A stretch of DNA of 64,000 nt, from the NCBI GenBank assembly GCA_963696645.1, contig CAVOKY010000005.1:1364001-1428000 (forward strand), in the 5' to 3' direction. The DNA comes from JAMXLO01 sp963696645 (lineage in GTDB: Bacteria > Pseudomonadota > Alphaproteobacteria > Acetobacterales > Acetobacteraceae). The notes under the pieces are model-generated. The model was not told the DNA's origin. It saw only the letters and a program-made list of their open reading frames with translations, and ran no database searches. The position numbers and the translations under genes were made by a program. This document shows, in pieces, positions 1-9,570 of the stretch. Within the stretch, counting starts at the first letter, position 1, and the number at the start of each line of letters is the position of its first letter.

Positions 1-855
<855 letters not shown>

Positions 856-859
<4 letters not shown>

Positions 860-1869
860 GCCGCGGCTTCCACGCGTGCCGTGTATAGATGGCACGCGAC
901 GTCGTGGCGCTCACCGATCGCAACTTCGGCGGGGAACGATTTTTCACAGACGCCGGCGATCATGTCGGGGCAACGCGGATGGAACGGACATCCGGGCGGA
1001 CGCGCATAGGGATGCGGGATCGATCCTGCAATGGTGGCCAGCCGAGACCGTGGTGCGGCCAGCACGCTGGGGATCGATTGCAGCAACGAACGTGTATACG
1101 GATGGCGCGGCGCGTGGAAGATCGCGTCGACCGGACCTTTCTCCACTTCGTGGCCGAGATACATCACCACGACATCGTCGGTCATCTCGGCGATCACGCC
1201 CATGTCGTGAGTGATCAGGATCACCGCCAGCCCGCGTTCCTGCTGTAAGCGGCGGATCAGTTCCAGGATCTGCGCCTGCGTCGTAACATCCAGCGCGGTG
1301 GTCGGTTCGTCGGCGATCAGGATGCGCGGTTCGGCAGCGAGCGCCAATGCGATCATTACGCGCTGACGCAGTCCGCCGGACAATTCGAACGAATAGGCAT
1401 CCACCCGCTGTGCCGGACGCGGGATGCCGACCAGGGCAAGGAGTTCGATCGCGCGTGCCCGTGCGGCACGTTTCGACAGGGTGGAATGCAACCGGATCGC
1501 CTCGATGAGCTGATTGCCGATTGTGTAGAAGGCAGACAGCGAGCTCATCGGCTCCTGGAATACGAGGCCGATCTCGCCACCGCGGATCGCGCGCATTTCG
1601 GCGCCGTCGGAGGGCAGTTGCACCAGATCGGTCGTGCGTCCGTCGGCGCGGTGCAGGATGATCTGTCCGCCGACGATGCGGCCGGGGCGTTCGACGATGC
1701 GCAGGATGGACCGCGCGGTGACGCTCTTGCCGCAGCCGGATTCGCCGACGATGCCGAGGGTGCGGCCGGGGAACAGGTCGAACGACGTGCCGTCCACCGC
1801 GCGGACCACGCCTTCGTCCGCGAAGAAATGCGTCGTCAGGTCGCGCACGGACAGGATCGGCTCAGCCAT
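856..1869 (-). CDS. Peptide-type ABC transporter ATP-binding protein (OppD/DppD-like)
   Basis: First of the two ATPases of the transporter, 337 residues, normal family length. Seen: Walker A GESGCGKS (about 42-49), Q-loop FQEPMSSL, signature LSGGLRQR, Walker B ILIADEPTTALD, H-loop ITHDMGV, and a C-terminal oligo_HPY-type region with the PGCPFHPRCP cysteine motif typical of OppD/DppD. It overlaps the upstream permease gene by 8 bases and the downstream ATPase gene by 4, which implies translational coupling. The substrate cannot be deduced from the ATPase. The neighbouring FAD amine oxidase and SDR suggest an amino acid derivative or modified peptide (inference). Confidence 0.96.
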
Positions 1870-2998
1870 AAGGATCCGCCGCGTCGCGCAGGCCGTCGCC
1901 CAGGAAGTTGAACGCCAGGATCACGATGATGACGGGTATGGCGGCGATCAGCAGCCATGGCGCGAGACCGAGTGTTTCGAGATTTTGCGCGTCCTGCAGC
2001 ATGACGCCCCAGGAGATTGCCGGCGGACGCAGGCCAAGACCGAGGAACGACAGAGTGGTCTCGCTGATGATCATCGCCGGCAGCGCCAGGCTGATCGCGG
2101 CGATGATATGGGACAGGAATGACGGCACCATGTGTTTGAAGATGATGCGCAAGTGCGACGCGCCGGCCAGTTCGGCCGCGGTGATGAAGTCCTCCTCGCG
2201 CAAGGCCAGGAAGCGGCCGCGGACGACGCGCGCGAGTTCGGTCCAGCCGATCAGTGAGATGATGATGGTGATGGCGAAATAGACCTGTTCCGGCGACCAG
2301 CTTGCGGGGATCGCGGCGGCGAGGCCCATCCACAGCGGGATGGTTGGAATTGAACGCAGGATTTCGATGATGCGTTGCACCACGGTATCGATCCAGCCGC
2401 CGAACAGGCCAGAGACACCGCCCAGCGATACGCCCAACACCAGGCTGAGCGTCACGCCGACCAGACCGATCGTCAGCGACGTGCGGGTGGCGAGCACGAG
2501 GCGGGAAAACACGTCGCGACCAAGCTGGTCGGTGCCGAACAGGAACAATGCATCGCTCGCCTGGCCGTTGCTGATACCGAGCAGGTGAATGTCGGTGGGA
2601 AACAGGCCGAACAGGCGATAGGAATAACCATGCGCGAACAGTGTCAGATCGCGCGGCTCGCTGGGGTCGGGTGCGTAGCTGAGCTTGAAGCTGCGCAAAT
2701 CGCGCTTGCCCTTCAGCGCATAGACATGCGGACGAAAGTTCCCCTGCGCGTCGAACCAATGGATCGGCTGCGGCGGGATGTAGCTGCGCGACGCCTCGGT
2801 ATCGAACGGTTCGGCGTAGGCGATGACATCGGCGAAGGCGGCGACGATGTAGAAGAGCAGGACGATGATGCCGCTGACCACCGCCAGCTTGTGCTTCCGG
2901 AACCGCCACCAGATGAGCTGGCGCTGGGTCGCGACCGCGACGCGGGTTTCCGCTTCGGTGATGAGCGGTGCGTCGACGTCGAGAGCGGTGGAACTCAT
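1862..2998 (-). CDS. Peptide-type ABC transporter permease (OppC/DppC-like)
   Basis: Inner-membrane permease of 378 residues. A longer open frame exists upstream, but ATG at 2998 is chosen because it overlaps the stop of the partner permease (ATGA) and gives a typical OppC N-terminus: RFRKHKLA, then a first membrane helix (GIIVLLFYIVAAFADVI). The ABC-binding EAA loop reads EEDFITAAELAGASHLRIIF. It is longer than common DppC proteins (about 300) because roughly 100 residues lie between helix 1 and the conserved GTDQLGRDVFSRL segment. Such inserts occur in transporters whose binding protein is also oversized, as here (682 residues). Confidence 0.95.
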   Translation of the reverse strand: MSSTALDVDAPLITEAETRVAVATQRQLIWWRFRKHKLAVVSGIIVLLFYIVAAFADVIAYAEPFDTEASRSYIPPQPIHWFDAQGNFRPHVYALKGKRDLRSFKLSYAPDPSEPRDLTLFAHGYSYRLFGLFPTDIHLLGISNGQASDALFLFGTDQLGRDVFSRLVLATRTSLTIGLVGVTLSLVLGVSLGGVSGLFGGWIDTVVQRIIEILRSIPTIPLWMGLAAAIPASWSPEQVYFAITIIISLIGWTELARVVRGRFLALREEDFITAAELAGASHLRIIFKHMVPSFLSHIIAAISLALPAMIISETTLSFLGLGLRPPAISWGVMLQDAQNLETLGLAPWLLIAAIPVIIVILAFNFLGDGLRDAADPYG

Positions 2999-3987
2999 CG
3001 CAACTGCCCCGCCCGGATGCGCGGATCGATCCACATCAGCAGCAGGTCCGACAGCAGCGTGCCGATGACGGTAAGAAAGCCGAGCAGCAGGATGATCGTC
3101 GAAGCCAGCAGCATGTCCTGCGCCAGCAGCGCGCGCAGGAGCAGCGGTCCGACGGTCGGCAGGCTGAGCACGACGGAGATGATGATGCTGCCCGAAACGG
3201 TGTAGGGCAGCAGATAGCCGATGGTGCTGGCGAAAGGATTGAGCGCGGCGCGCACCGGATACTTCATGATCACGCGGCGTTCCGCCAGGCCGCGGGCGCG
3301 CGCGGTCACCACGTAGGGGCGGCGCAGTTCGTCCAGCAGGTTGGCGCGCATGATGCGGACAAGCTGCGCGGTGCCGGCAAGCGAGAGGATCAGGATCGGC
3401 ACCGGCAAATGCCACAGCAGATCGACGACCTTCGCCCAGGTCCATGGCGCCAGTTGCTGATCGGCGGAGAACAGGCCGCCGACACTGATGCCGAACAGCC
3501 GCAACCCGAAATACATGACGATCAGCGCCAGCAGGAAGTTCGGTATGGCAAGTCCGATGAAGCCCAGGAAGGTGAAGATGTAGTCACCGATCGAATATTG
3601 CCGGACGGCGGAGTAGATGCCGATCGGCAAGGCCAGTCCCCAGGTGACGACAATGGAGCCCAGCGACAGCAGAACGGTCAGCCAGAGCCGGTCGCCGATG
3701 ACTTCGGTCACCGGCCGGCCGTATTCGAAGGAGCGGCCGAAGTCGCCGCTTGCGACCATGGCGAGCCACTTCCAGTACTGCACCCAGAGCGGTTGGTTCA
3801 GGCCGTAGGCGAGACGCAACGCATCCGCTTCGGCGGCCGAGATCGCTGTGCCGGAGGCGGCGGCCTGCGCGGCGTAGGCGCTGACGAAATCGCCCGGCGG
3901 CAGGTGAAGAATGACAAAGGTCACCAGGGTAATGGCGAAGGTGGTGATCGCCGCCAGCAGCAGACGCCGGACCAGGTAGCTGAGCAT
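2995..3987 (-). CDS. Peptide-type ABC transporter permease (OppB/DppB-like)
   Basis: Inner-membrane permease of 330 residues, typical length. It begins MLSYLVRRLLLAAITTFAITLVTF, the usual OppB first helix, and carries the EAA-type motif VTARARGLAERRVIMKYPVRAALNP split around the coupling loop. It ends IDPRIRAGQLR, as many DppB proteins do (the DPR-R motif). Its stop overlaps the start of the OppC-like gene. A 122-base gap with a palindromic repeat separates it from the upstream binding-protein gene, which may allow different expression of the binding protein and the membrane parts. Confidence 0.95.
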   Translation of the reverse strand: MLSYLVRRLLLAAITTFAITLVTFVILHLPPGDFVSAYAAQAAASGTAISAAEADALRLAYGLNQPLWVQYWKWLAMVASGDFGRSFEYGRPVTEVIGDRLWLTVLLSLGSIVVTWGLALPIGIYSAVRQYSIGDYIFTFLGFIGLAIPNFLLALIVMYFGLRLFGISVGGLFSADQQLAPWTWAKVVDLLWHLPVPILILSLAGTAQLVRIMRANLLDELRRPYVVTARARGLAERRVIMKYPVRAALNPFASTIGYLLPYTVSGSIIISVVLSLPTVGPLLLRALLAQDMLLASTIILLLGFLTVIGTLLSDLLLMWIDPRIRAGQLR

Positions 3988-4005
3988 CGGCTACGATGCC
4001 GTTAT

Positions 4006-4105
4006 GCCGTTGCGAGCAGGCGCAGCCGACGAGGCAATGCTTGGCCAGTTGCTCGCGCACAGCGGGCCGGAGATTGCTTCGTCGCTTCGCTCCTCGCAAT
4101 GACAG
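4006..4105. repeat. Dispersed palindromic (REP-like) element, copy A
   Basis: About 100 bases with inverted ends. The right arm (4072-4105) reads GATTGCTTCGTCGC then GCTCCTCGCAATGACAG. The left arm (4006-4040) is a degenerate mirror of it. The same arms occur at 9453-9545 and 40220-40321. This copy lies between the binding-protein gene and the permease genes of one operon, where a transcript hairpin could stabilise the upstream message or dampen readthrough (inference from REP elements in other transporter operons). Confidence 0.8.
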
Positions 4106-4109
4106 TGGT

Positions 4110-6158
4110 TCATGTCTTGAAGTACCAGGTTTCCGGATGGGAGTTGCCTGGCGTGCGGCAATGCTGCGCGTTGCACACACGGGCGGCGATGTTGCCCAGC
4201 CGGTTGGAAACCAGGCGCACGCCGAGGCCGGCCGGAGACTGGCCCACTGTGCCGATGCCGTATTGCTGATCGACCAGGATCTTCCAGATCTCCTGGGCGT
4301 TGTGATTGCGGCCATCGGCCTTGAGGCTGGAAGCTTCGGTATACAGATCGAAAATCTTGAGGATGTTCGGATCGTCCGGCTTGGTGCCCTGCTTGCCGCC
4401 GGACGAGTACCACGCAGCATAGTCCGGCCCGAACGCGGCGCCGGGAATGACGGGCACGGCCCAGGTGGGGAACAGGTACAGCAGTTCGGTTCCGCCGTTG
4501 TTCCAGACGAACAGTTGATGCTCATTGTTGGTCTGTTTGGCGAAGCCGAGCCCGCGCTCCATTTCACGGACATCGGCCTGGATGCCGATCTTGCGCCATT
4601 GGTCGGCGACCATTTCGGACAGCTTCGGGTACGGCAGGAAGGCGGCGATTGCGATGACCTGGAGGCGCAGCCGCTCGCCGTTGTCGGTGCGGACGCGGAA
4701 GCCGGCGGAATCCTTTTTGCTGAGGCCGATCTTGTCGAGCAGCGCGTTGGCCTGCGCCACGTCCAGCACCGACCACTTCTTGCGCCACTCCGGTCCAGGA
4801 CTTTGCGGCATGCTTTCGCCTGGCGCGGGCGAGCCGGGCGTGCCGACGCCCAGCCAGAAGGTCTCGTTCAACTGGTCGCGGTCGATGCCAAGCGCCAGCG
4901 CGCGGCGGAAATCCGCGTTGGTGAGCCATTTGCGGATTTCCGGATCGCCCGTGTAGCTCTGATTGACGTGGAACATGAAGTCGGAGCCGGCAAACCCAAG
5001 GTCGAGATGCACCTTGTAGTTGCCCTTGGTCTGGTTATCGAGCAGCACCGGCAGCTTGCCCAGGTCGATATGCCGTTCCTGCTCGTCATATTCGCCGGCC
5101 ATCGCCCGCAGATTGATGACCTCGAGGTTTTCGGCGAGCGTGAACTGCACGTGGTCGAAATACGGCAATTGGTTGCCAGCCGTATCGACCGCGTAGTAAT
5201 ATGGGTTGCGTTCCAGCAGCCAGATCGGATTGTTGATCGGCCGCACGCTGTGCCAGGGCCCAAGAACCGGTACCTCAGCGTTGAGTTCCCAGTCCTTCTT
5301 GAAGTGCAGCATCTGCACCCAGTTCTCGAAGCCCTCCTGCTTGGCGCGCGCGTTCACTGCATCGACCGAAGAGTACTTCGGCAGAAACTGCTTGAGGTAA
5401 TGGCCCGGCGAATAGGAGCCGAAGCTGACCTTGGCGGCTTGGCGCACGGCCTGGCCGCCACCCATGGCGGTGTCGCCGGCCATGATGTCCTCGAACAGGA
5501 AATACGGCACGTCGAATTCCCAGCGCACCGTGGTTTCGTCCACCTTGACCATACGGCCGGGTTTCCCCTGCGGACGCATTTCGGGCGTCGGGGTCGGGAC
5601 GATCTCCGGGTTGCCGTAGATGTCCTCGAACCAGAACATGAAATCATCGGCGGTGAACGGCGCGCCGTCGGACCACTTCATGCCTTTGCGCAGGAACAGC
5701 GTGTAGGCCTTGCCGTCGTCGCTGAGTTCGTAGCCCTTCGCCATGCAGGGCACGATCTTGCTGCCATCCGCGCTCCAGTTCAGCGGCTTGTCGGTTGACA
5801 GGATGCGGTTGCCGTTTTCGCCATCGGCGGGACCGGTGAATGCGCGGCGCCAGGTGCCGCCGTACTTGCCGATCTCGTTCAGCGGCTGCCAGACCATCGG
5901 TTCGGTGGGGATGCGCTGCTCGACCGGTGGCAGCTTGCCGGCCTCGACAAGGTCCGCGAGCATCGGTGCTTCGGCAAACTTCTTCGGCCATTTGGCTGGA
6001 TCGGTGACCATGGTCGGGCCCTGGATTTCGCCCACCAGGCCGGATTGCGACAGACTGGTCTGTGCTTCCGCCATGGCACTGCGCAGGAATTCAAGCGCGG
6101 CCGGACTGGCAGCGAGAGCGGATAGAATGGCGCGGCGTGATAGTATTGACTGCGACAT
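4110..6158 (-). CDS. ABC transporter substrate-binding protein, family 5 (peptide type), Tat-type signal
   Basis: Periplasmic solute receptor of 682 residues for the adjacent permeases. The N-terminus SRRAILSALAASPAALEF has twin arginines and a hydrophobic stretch like a Tat signal. The body matches the SBP_bac_5 class: GTWRRAF near residue 105, the SDDGKAYTLFLRKGMKWSDGAPF motif, and a C-terminal lobe with RRALALGIDRDQLN. It is clearly longer than DppA/OppA (about 530), resembling the long subclass that pairs with permeases carrying large periplasmic loops. The first gene downstream of the SDR (66-base gap), it likely belongs to the same operon. The ligand is unknown. Confidence 0.93.
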   Translation of the reverse strand: MSQSILSRRAILSALAASPAALEFLRSAMAEAQTSLSQSGLVGEIQGPTMVTDPAKWPKKFAEAPMLADLVEAGKLPPVEQRIPTEPMVWQPLNEIGKYGGTWRRAFTGPADGENGNRILSTDKPLNWSADGSKIVPCMAKGYELSDDGKAYTLFLRKGMKWSDGAPFTADDFMFWFEDIYGNPEIVPTPTPEMRPQGKPGRMVKVDETTVRWEFDVPYFLFEDIMAGDTAMGGGQAVRQAAKVSFGSYSPGHYLKQFLPKYSSVDAVNARAKQEGFENWVQMLHFKKDWELNAEVPVLGPWHSVRPINNPIWLLERNPYYYAVDTAGNQLPYFDHVQFTLAENLEVINLRAMAGEYDEQERHIDLGKLPVLLDNQTKGNYKVHLDLGFAGSDFMFHVNQSYTGDPEIRKWLTNADFRRALALGIDRDQLNETFWLGVGTPGSPAPGESMPQSPGPEWRKKWSVLDVAQANALLDKIGLSKKDSAGFRVRTDNGERLRLQVIAIAAFLPYPKLSEMVADQWRKIGIQADVREMERGLGFAKQTNNEHQLFVWNNGGTELLYLFPTWAVPVIPGAAFGPDYAAWYSSGGKQGTKPDDPNILKIFDLYTEASSLKADGRNHNAQEIWKILVDQQYGIGTVGQSPAGLGVRLVSNRLGNIAARVCNAQHCRTPGNSHPETWYFKT

Positions 6159-6224
6159 GGAAATTTCCCCGCGACTGATATTGCGGGCAATCTACCGGCA
6201 GGCTTCAGGCCTTACCAGGGGTTA

Positions 6225-6974
6225 TCAAAGCATGACTGTCCCGCCATCGACGGCGATCGTCTGACCGGTGACGAAACGGCTGCCGTCGGAGATCAGCCAC
6301 TCGACTGTCCCTGTCAGGTCGGCCGGTTCCAATGTGCGCTGGATCGATTGCCCGGCACGGATCACCTCCAGGCCTCGATCCAGCTTGTCGCCGAGGAATT
6401 CGGCGGTGCCTTCCGTCATCACCGCACTCGGCGCCAGCGCATTCACCCTGATGTTGTCGCGGCCGAGTTCGCGCGCCAGCCCGCGCGTCAGGCCGATCAC
6501 CGCAGCCTTCGATGTGGTGTAGTGCAGCGCAAACGGCATGCCGTAGGTAGCAGCGAGCGACGCGACATTCACGATGGAGCCGCCGCCGGATTGTCGCATT
6601 GCCGGCACGACTGCCTTGCAGCCGTTCCAGATGCCCTTGACGTTGACTGCCATCGCGGCGTCCCAGTCGGTTTCGGCGATCTGGTTGAAACGGCCGCCGC
6701 GCAGCGCGCCATACAACGCGGCGTTGTTGATCAGCGCGTCGATGCGGCCGAAGCGTTCCATGGCGAGTTCGACCATCGAATCGGCCGATGCGATGTCGGT
6801 CACATCCAGCATCACGCCGATCGCTTCGTTGCCGGCCGCTGCGACCGCGGCGCTGCAGTCCAGGACGTCGCCGGCGACAATGTGAGCGCCGGCTGCACCG
6901 AGGCCACGCGCATATTCGAAACCCAGTCCGCGCGCCGCGCCGGTGATCAACACAACCTTGTTCTCGACGTTCAT
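6225..6974 (-). CDS. SDR family NAD(P)-dependent oxidoreductase
   Basis: Classical short-chain dehydrogenase of 249 residues. Seen: cofactor motif TGAARGLG (residues 11-18), the NNAA element, the catalytic Ser in NVASLAA, the YxxxK catalytic pair in YTTSKAA, and a C-terminal VTGQTIAVDGGTVML. Aspartate in the DVLD segment after beta-2 favours NAD over NADP (inference). It sits 15 bases behind the FAD oxidase gene and ahead of the transporter, so it probably oxidises or reduces a breakdown product of the imported compound. The substrate is not determinable. Confidence 0.94.
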   Translation of the reverse strand: MNVENKVVLITGAARGLGFEYARGLGAAGAHIVAGDVLDCSAAVAAAGNEAIGVMLDVTDIASADSMVELAMERFGRIDALINNAALYGALRGGRFNQIAETDWDAAMAVNVKGIWNGCKAVVPAMRQSGGGSIVNVASLAATYGMPFALHYTTSKAAVIGLTRGLARELGRDNIRVNALAPSAVMTEGTAEFLGDKLDRGLEVIRAGQSIQRTLEPADLTGTVEWLISDGSRFVTGQTIAVDGGTVML

Positions 6975-6989
6975 CCGGCAGTTCCTCCT

Positions 6990-8306
6990 TCAGGCTGTGG
7001 CGCGCAGGCGGAGTTCGTCGACCATGTCGCGCACGCGGTATGCCTGCACCAGACCACGAATCAGTGTTGGCGCAAAACGATGCCAGGCAAGCGGTCGCAA
7101 CGGGCTGACCGGAAACACCGTCGCATCGTCCCGCGCGCCGCGCACCAGGGTGGCGAGATCGCGCCCCATCATCGTCGCCGCGGCAATGCCACGTCCGTTG
7201 TAGCCCAGGCCGGCAAACAATCCAGGTGCCAGTTCGTGCAGACGAGGGAAATGGTCGGTGGTCATGGCGACCCAGCCACTCCAGCCCTGCTGCCACTTCA
7301 TCGCGCCAAGCTGCGGATAGAGCCGCCTGATCCGCGCATCGACACGGCGCCAGTCGGGCCGCGGTTCGGCGCCGAAACTCGGGCCGTGCGCGCTGGCGTG
7401 CAGCCGACCGTCGGGCAGCATCCGCACACCGGAATAAAGCTGCCGGGTATCGGTCAGCGACTGGCGTTCCGGCAGAATGGTGTGACGCACATTGTCCGAC
7501 AGCGGTTCGGTGACAAAGCCATGGCCGCGCATCGGAATGACGCTCTCACGCAGGCCGGGCCAGAGATCGCCGGTATAGGCGTTGGTGGCGATCACCACGT
7601 TGTCGGCTGTCACGCCGGCACCTCCGGCATCGATTGCCCAGCGTCCGTCGCGCCGCGTCAGTTTTCGGACGCGCGTCTGCGTATGGATGACGGCACCGGC
7701 TGCGACCGCGGCACTTGCCAGGCCGCGCGCATAGGCGAACGGATTGATGTTGCCACCGCGCCGATCCAGCGATGCCGCCGGATATAACGGCGAGCCGATG
7801 GCCTCGGCGCAGCGCGCGCCTTGCAACATCTCCACCGGAGCATTGCGCCGCTGCCAGAACTGTGTGCGCCGCTCCAGGTCACGGCGGCCAGCGGCTGAAT
7901 GCGCGGCGAAGATCAATCCGGAACGCATCGGCCAACATTCGATTCTGTGGCGGAAGATCAGCTCGAACACCAGATCCGGCCCGGCCGCGACAGCATCGAT
8001 GATGCGCTCGCCACGTTCGGGCCCGTAGTGGCGCAGGATCGCGTCCTGTCCCGGCTTCAGGTACGGCACCGCTTGTCCAAAGGCGCGGCCCGACGCGCCC
8101 CAGCCGATCTGTTTTGCTTCCAGTACCGCGACATCGATCCCGGATTCTGCCAGATGCAGTGCGGTGGAAAGGCCGGTGAACCCCGCACCGATGACCGCGA
8201 CGGCGACAAGGCGCTGGCCTTCGAGCTGCTGGGTAGCAGGTGGCGGCGGCGCGCTGTTGGCATAGACCGCGGGTGGCCCGGCATTATCGGAAAGTGGCTG
8301 GTACAT
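6990..8306 (-). CDS. FAD-dependent amine/amino-acid oxidoreductase (DAO family, PuuB-like)
   Basis: Flavoenzyme of 438 residues. Start ATG 8306 (MYQPLSDN) is preferred because the upstream extension of the frame would run into the divergent gene. Seen: Rossmann motif VIGAGFTGLSTALHLAE with the following acidic VLEA, the GGNINPFAYARGLA segment, and a C-terminal FAGLGYNGRGIAAATMMGR that closes the FAD site in the DAO fold. The FGQAVP after the GASGR element is typical of gamma-glutamylputrescine oxidase-like members. Leading gene of the catabolic/transport operon on the minus strand. Probable substrate: a secondary amine or N-substituted amino acid (inference from family). Confidence 0.92.
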   Translation of the reverse strand: MYQPLSDNAGPPAVYANSAPPPPATQQLEGQRLVAVAVIGAGFTGLSTALHLAESGIDVAVLEAKQIGWGASGRAFGQAVPYLKPGQDAILRHYGPERGERIIDAVAAGPDLVFELIFRHRIECWPMRSGLIFAAHSAAGRRDLERRTQFWQRRNAPVEMLQGARCAEAIGSPLYPAASLDRRGGNINPFAYARGLASAAVAAGAVIHTQTRVRKLTRRDGRWAIDAGGAGVTADNVVIATNAYTGDLWPGLRESVIPMRGHGFVTEPLSDNVRHTILPERQSLTDTRQLYSGVRMLPDGRLHASAHGPSFGAEPRPDWRRVDARIRRLYPQLGAMKWQQGWSGWVAMTTDHFPRLHELAPGLFAGLGYNGRGIAAATMMGRDLATLVRGARDDATVFPVSPLRPLAWHRFAPTLIRGLVQAYRVRDMVDELRLRATA

Positions 8307-8386
8307 GCGCGGGACGATGCGGCTGGTTGCCGCGATGCGCAACCCGAAGCTAGGCTGCGTGCCGATAACCGAGGAGACGTTCTGCC

Positions 8387-9442
8387 GTGGCACCCAACGC
8401 AAAGCGCGTGTTCTACGTGAAGTACCTGTCCGGCCCGATCTTTGGGCAAATCATCGCGCGCCGGCCAGATATCCAGCTCGACAAATTGGAGAACGAGACG
8501 CCGGATGCGGAGGCCGAACCGATCCTTTCGCAGGCGCACGCCTATCAGATCGGTGCATCGCGCCAGGTGATCGGCAAGCATTTGCAGGTGACCGACGCGT
8601 TGCTGGCGCGCACGCCCAATCTGGTGGCGGTGTCGTCGAACGGCGCCGGCTACGACACGATCGACGTCGATTCCTGCACGCGACAGGGCATCATCGTGGT
8701 GAATCAGTCGGGCGGCAACAAGGAGGCGGTGGCGGAGCATGCGCTGGCGATGCTGCTGACGCTGTCGAAGCGCATCATCGAGGTGGATCGCCGGATGCGG
8801 CGCGCGCCCGACATTCCCCGTAACGCGTTCATCGGCACGGAATTGCTGGACAAGACGATCGGCATCGTCGGTATCGGCAATGTCGGCGGACGTCTGGCAG
8901 AACTGTGCAAGGGGCTGTTCCACATGCACGTGCTGGCGTACGACCCGTATCTGTCGGCCGCACAGATCGCCGCGAAGGGGGCGGAGAAGGTGGAGACGCT
9001 GGATGAGATGCTGCGGCAGGCCGACTACGTTTCCGTCAACGCGCCGTACACCAGGGAGACGCGCAATATGATGGGCGCGCGCGAGTTCGGGCTTATGCAG
9101 CCGCATGCGTATTTCGTGACGACCGCGCGCGGTGGCATTCATGACGAGGATGCGCTGGCCGATGCATTGCAGGCGAAGCAGATCGCCGGGGCGGGGCTGG
9201 ATGTGTGGGAGGACGAACCGCCGCCGCACGATCATCGCCTGATGGCGTTCGACAACGTGCTGGTCAGTCCGCACACGGCGGGTGCGACGGTCGAATCGCG
9301 CGACAACATGGCACGATTCGCGGCGGAACAGTTGATCGACATTCTGGACGGCAAGCGTCCGCCACGGTTGATCAATCCCGAGGTGTGGCCGGCCTATTGC
9401 GAACGGTTCGAACGGATCATGGGGACGCGTCCGGCGGGGTAG
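8387..9442 (+). CDS. D-isomer-specific 2-hydroxyacid dehydrogenase
   Basis: NAD-dependent oxidoreductase of 351 residues interconverting a 2-hydroxy acid and a 2-oxo acid in the cytoplasm. It starts at GTG 8387 with GAGGAG (8371-8376) at good spacing. Seen: the dinucleotide motif GIVGIGNVGGRLAEL, the substrate-loop NQSGGNKEAVAEHALAM, the catalytic Arg region TTARGGIHDEDAL, the Glu in GLDVWEDEP and the catalytic His in SPHTAGAT. Divergent from the FAD oxidase operon with an 80-base shared promoter region. It may feed or drain the 2-oxo acid used by the nearby decarboxylase pair (inference). Confidence 0.93.
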   Translation: MAPNAKRVFYVKYLSGPIFGQIIARRPDIQLDKLENETPDAEAEPILSQAHAYQIGASRQVIGKHLQVTDALLARTPNLVAVSSNGAGYDTIDVDSCTRQGIIVVNQSGGNKEAVAEHALAMLLTLSKRIIEVDRRMRRAPDIPRNAFIGTELLDKTIGIVGIGNVGGRLAELCKGLFHMHVLAYDPYLSAAQIAAKGAEKVETLDEMLRQADYVSVNAPYTRETRNMMGAREFGLMQPHAYFVTTARGGIHDEDALADALQAKQIAGAGLDVWEDEPPPHDHRLMAFDNVLVSPHTAGATVESRDNMARFAAEQLIDILDGKRPPRLINPEVWPAYCERFERIMGTRPAG

Positions 9443-9452
9443 CGCATCTTGG

Positions 9453-9545
9453 TCAATGCGAGGAGCGGTGCGACACAGCAATCCCGGTTGTTGGTGCTCA
9501 ATAGATGACCGGGATTGCTTCGTCGCTGTGCTCCTCGCAATGACA
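9453..9545. repeat. Dispersed palindromic (REP-like) element, copy B
   Basis: Inverted arms: left 9453-9488 (TCAATGCGAGGAGC, GCAATCCCGGT) and right 9508-9545 (ACCGGGATTGC, GCTCCTCGCAATGACA). It lies between two converging genes, so the folded transcript could serve as a terminator for both. Same family as 4006-4105 and 40220-40321. Confidence 0.82.
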
Positions 9546-9570
9546 GTAATGACAGTGCAACGGGGGCCGA

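Noticed and set aside
8307..8402. Longer N-terminus for the FAD amine oxidase
   Set aside because: It would overlap the divergent dehydrogenase start and adds residues with no family match.
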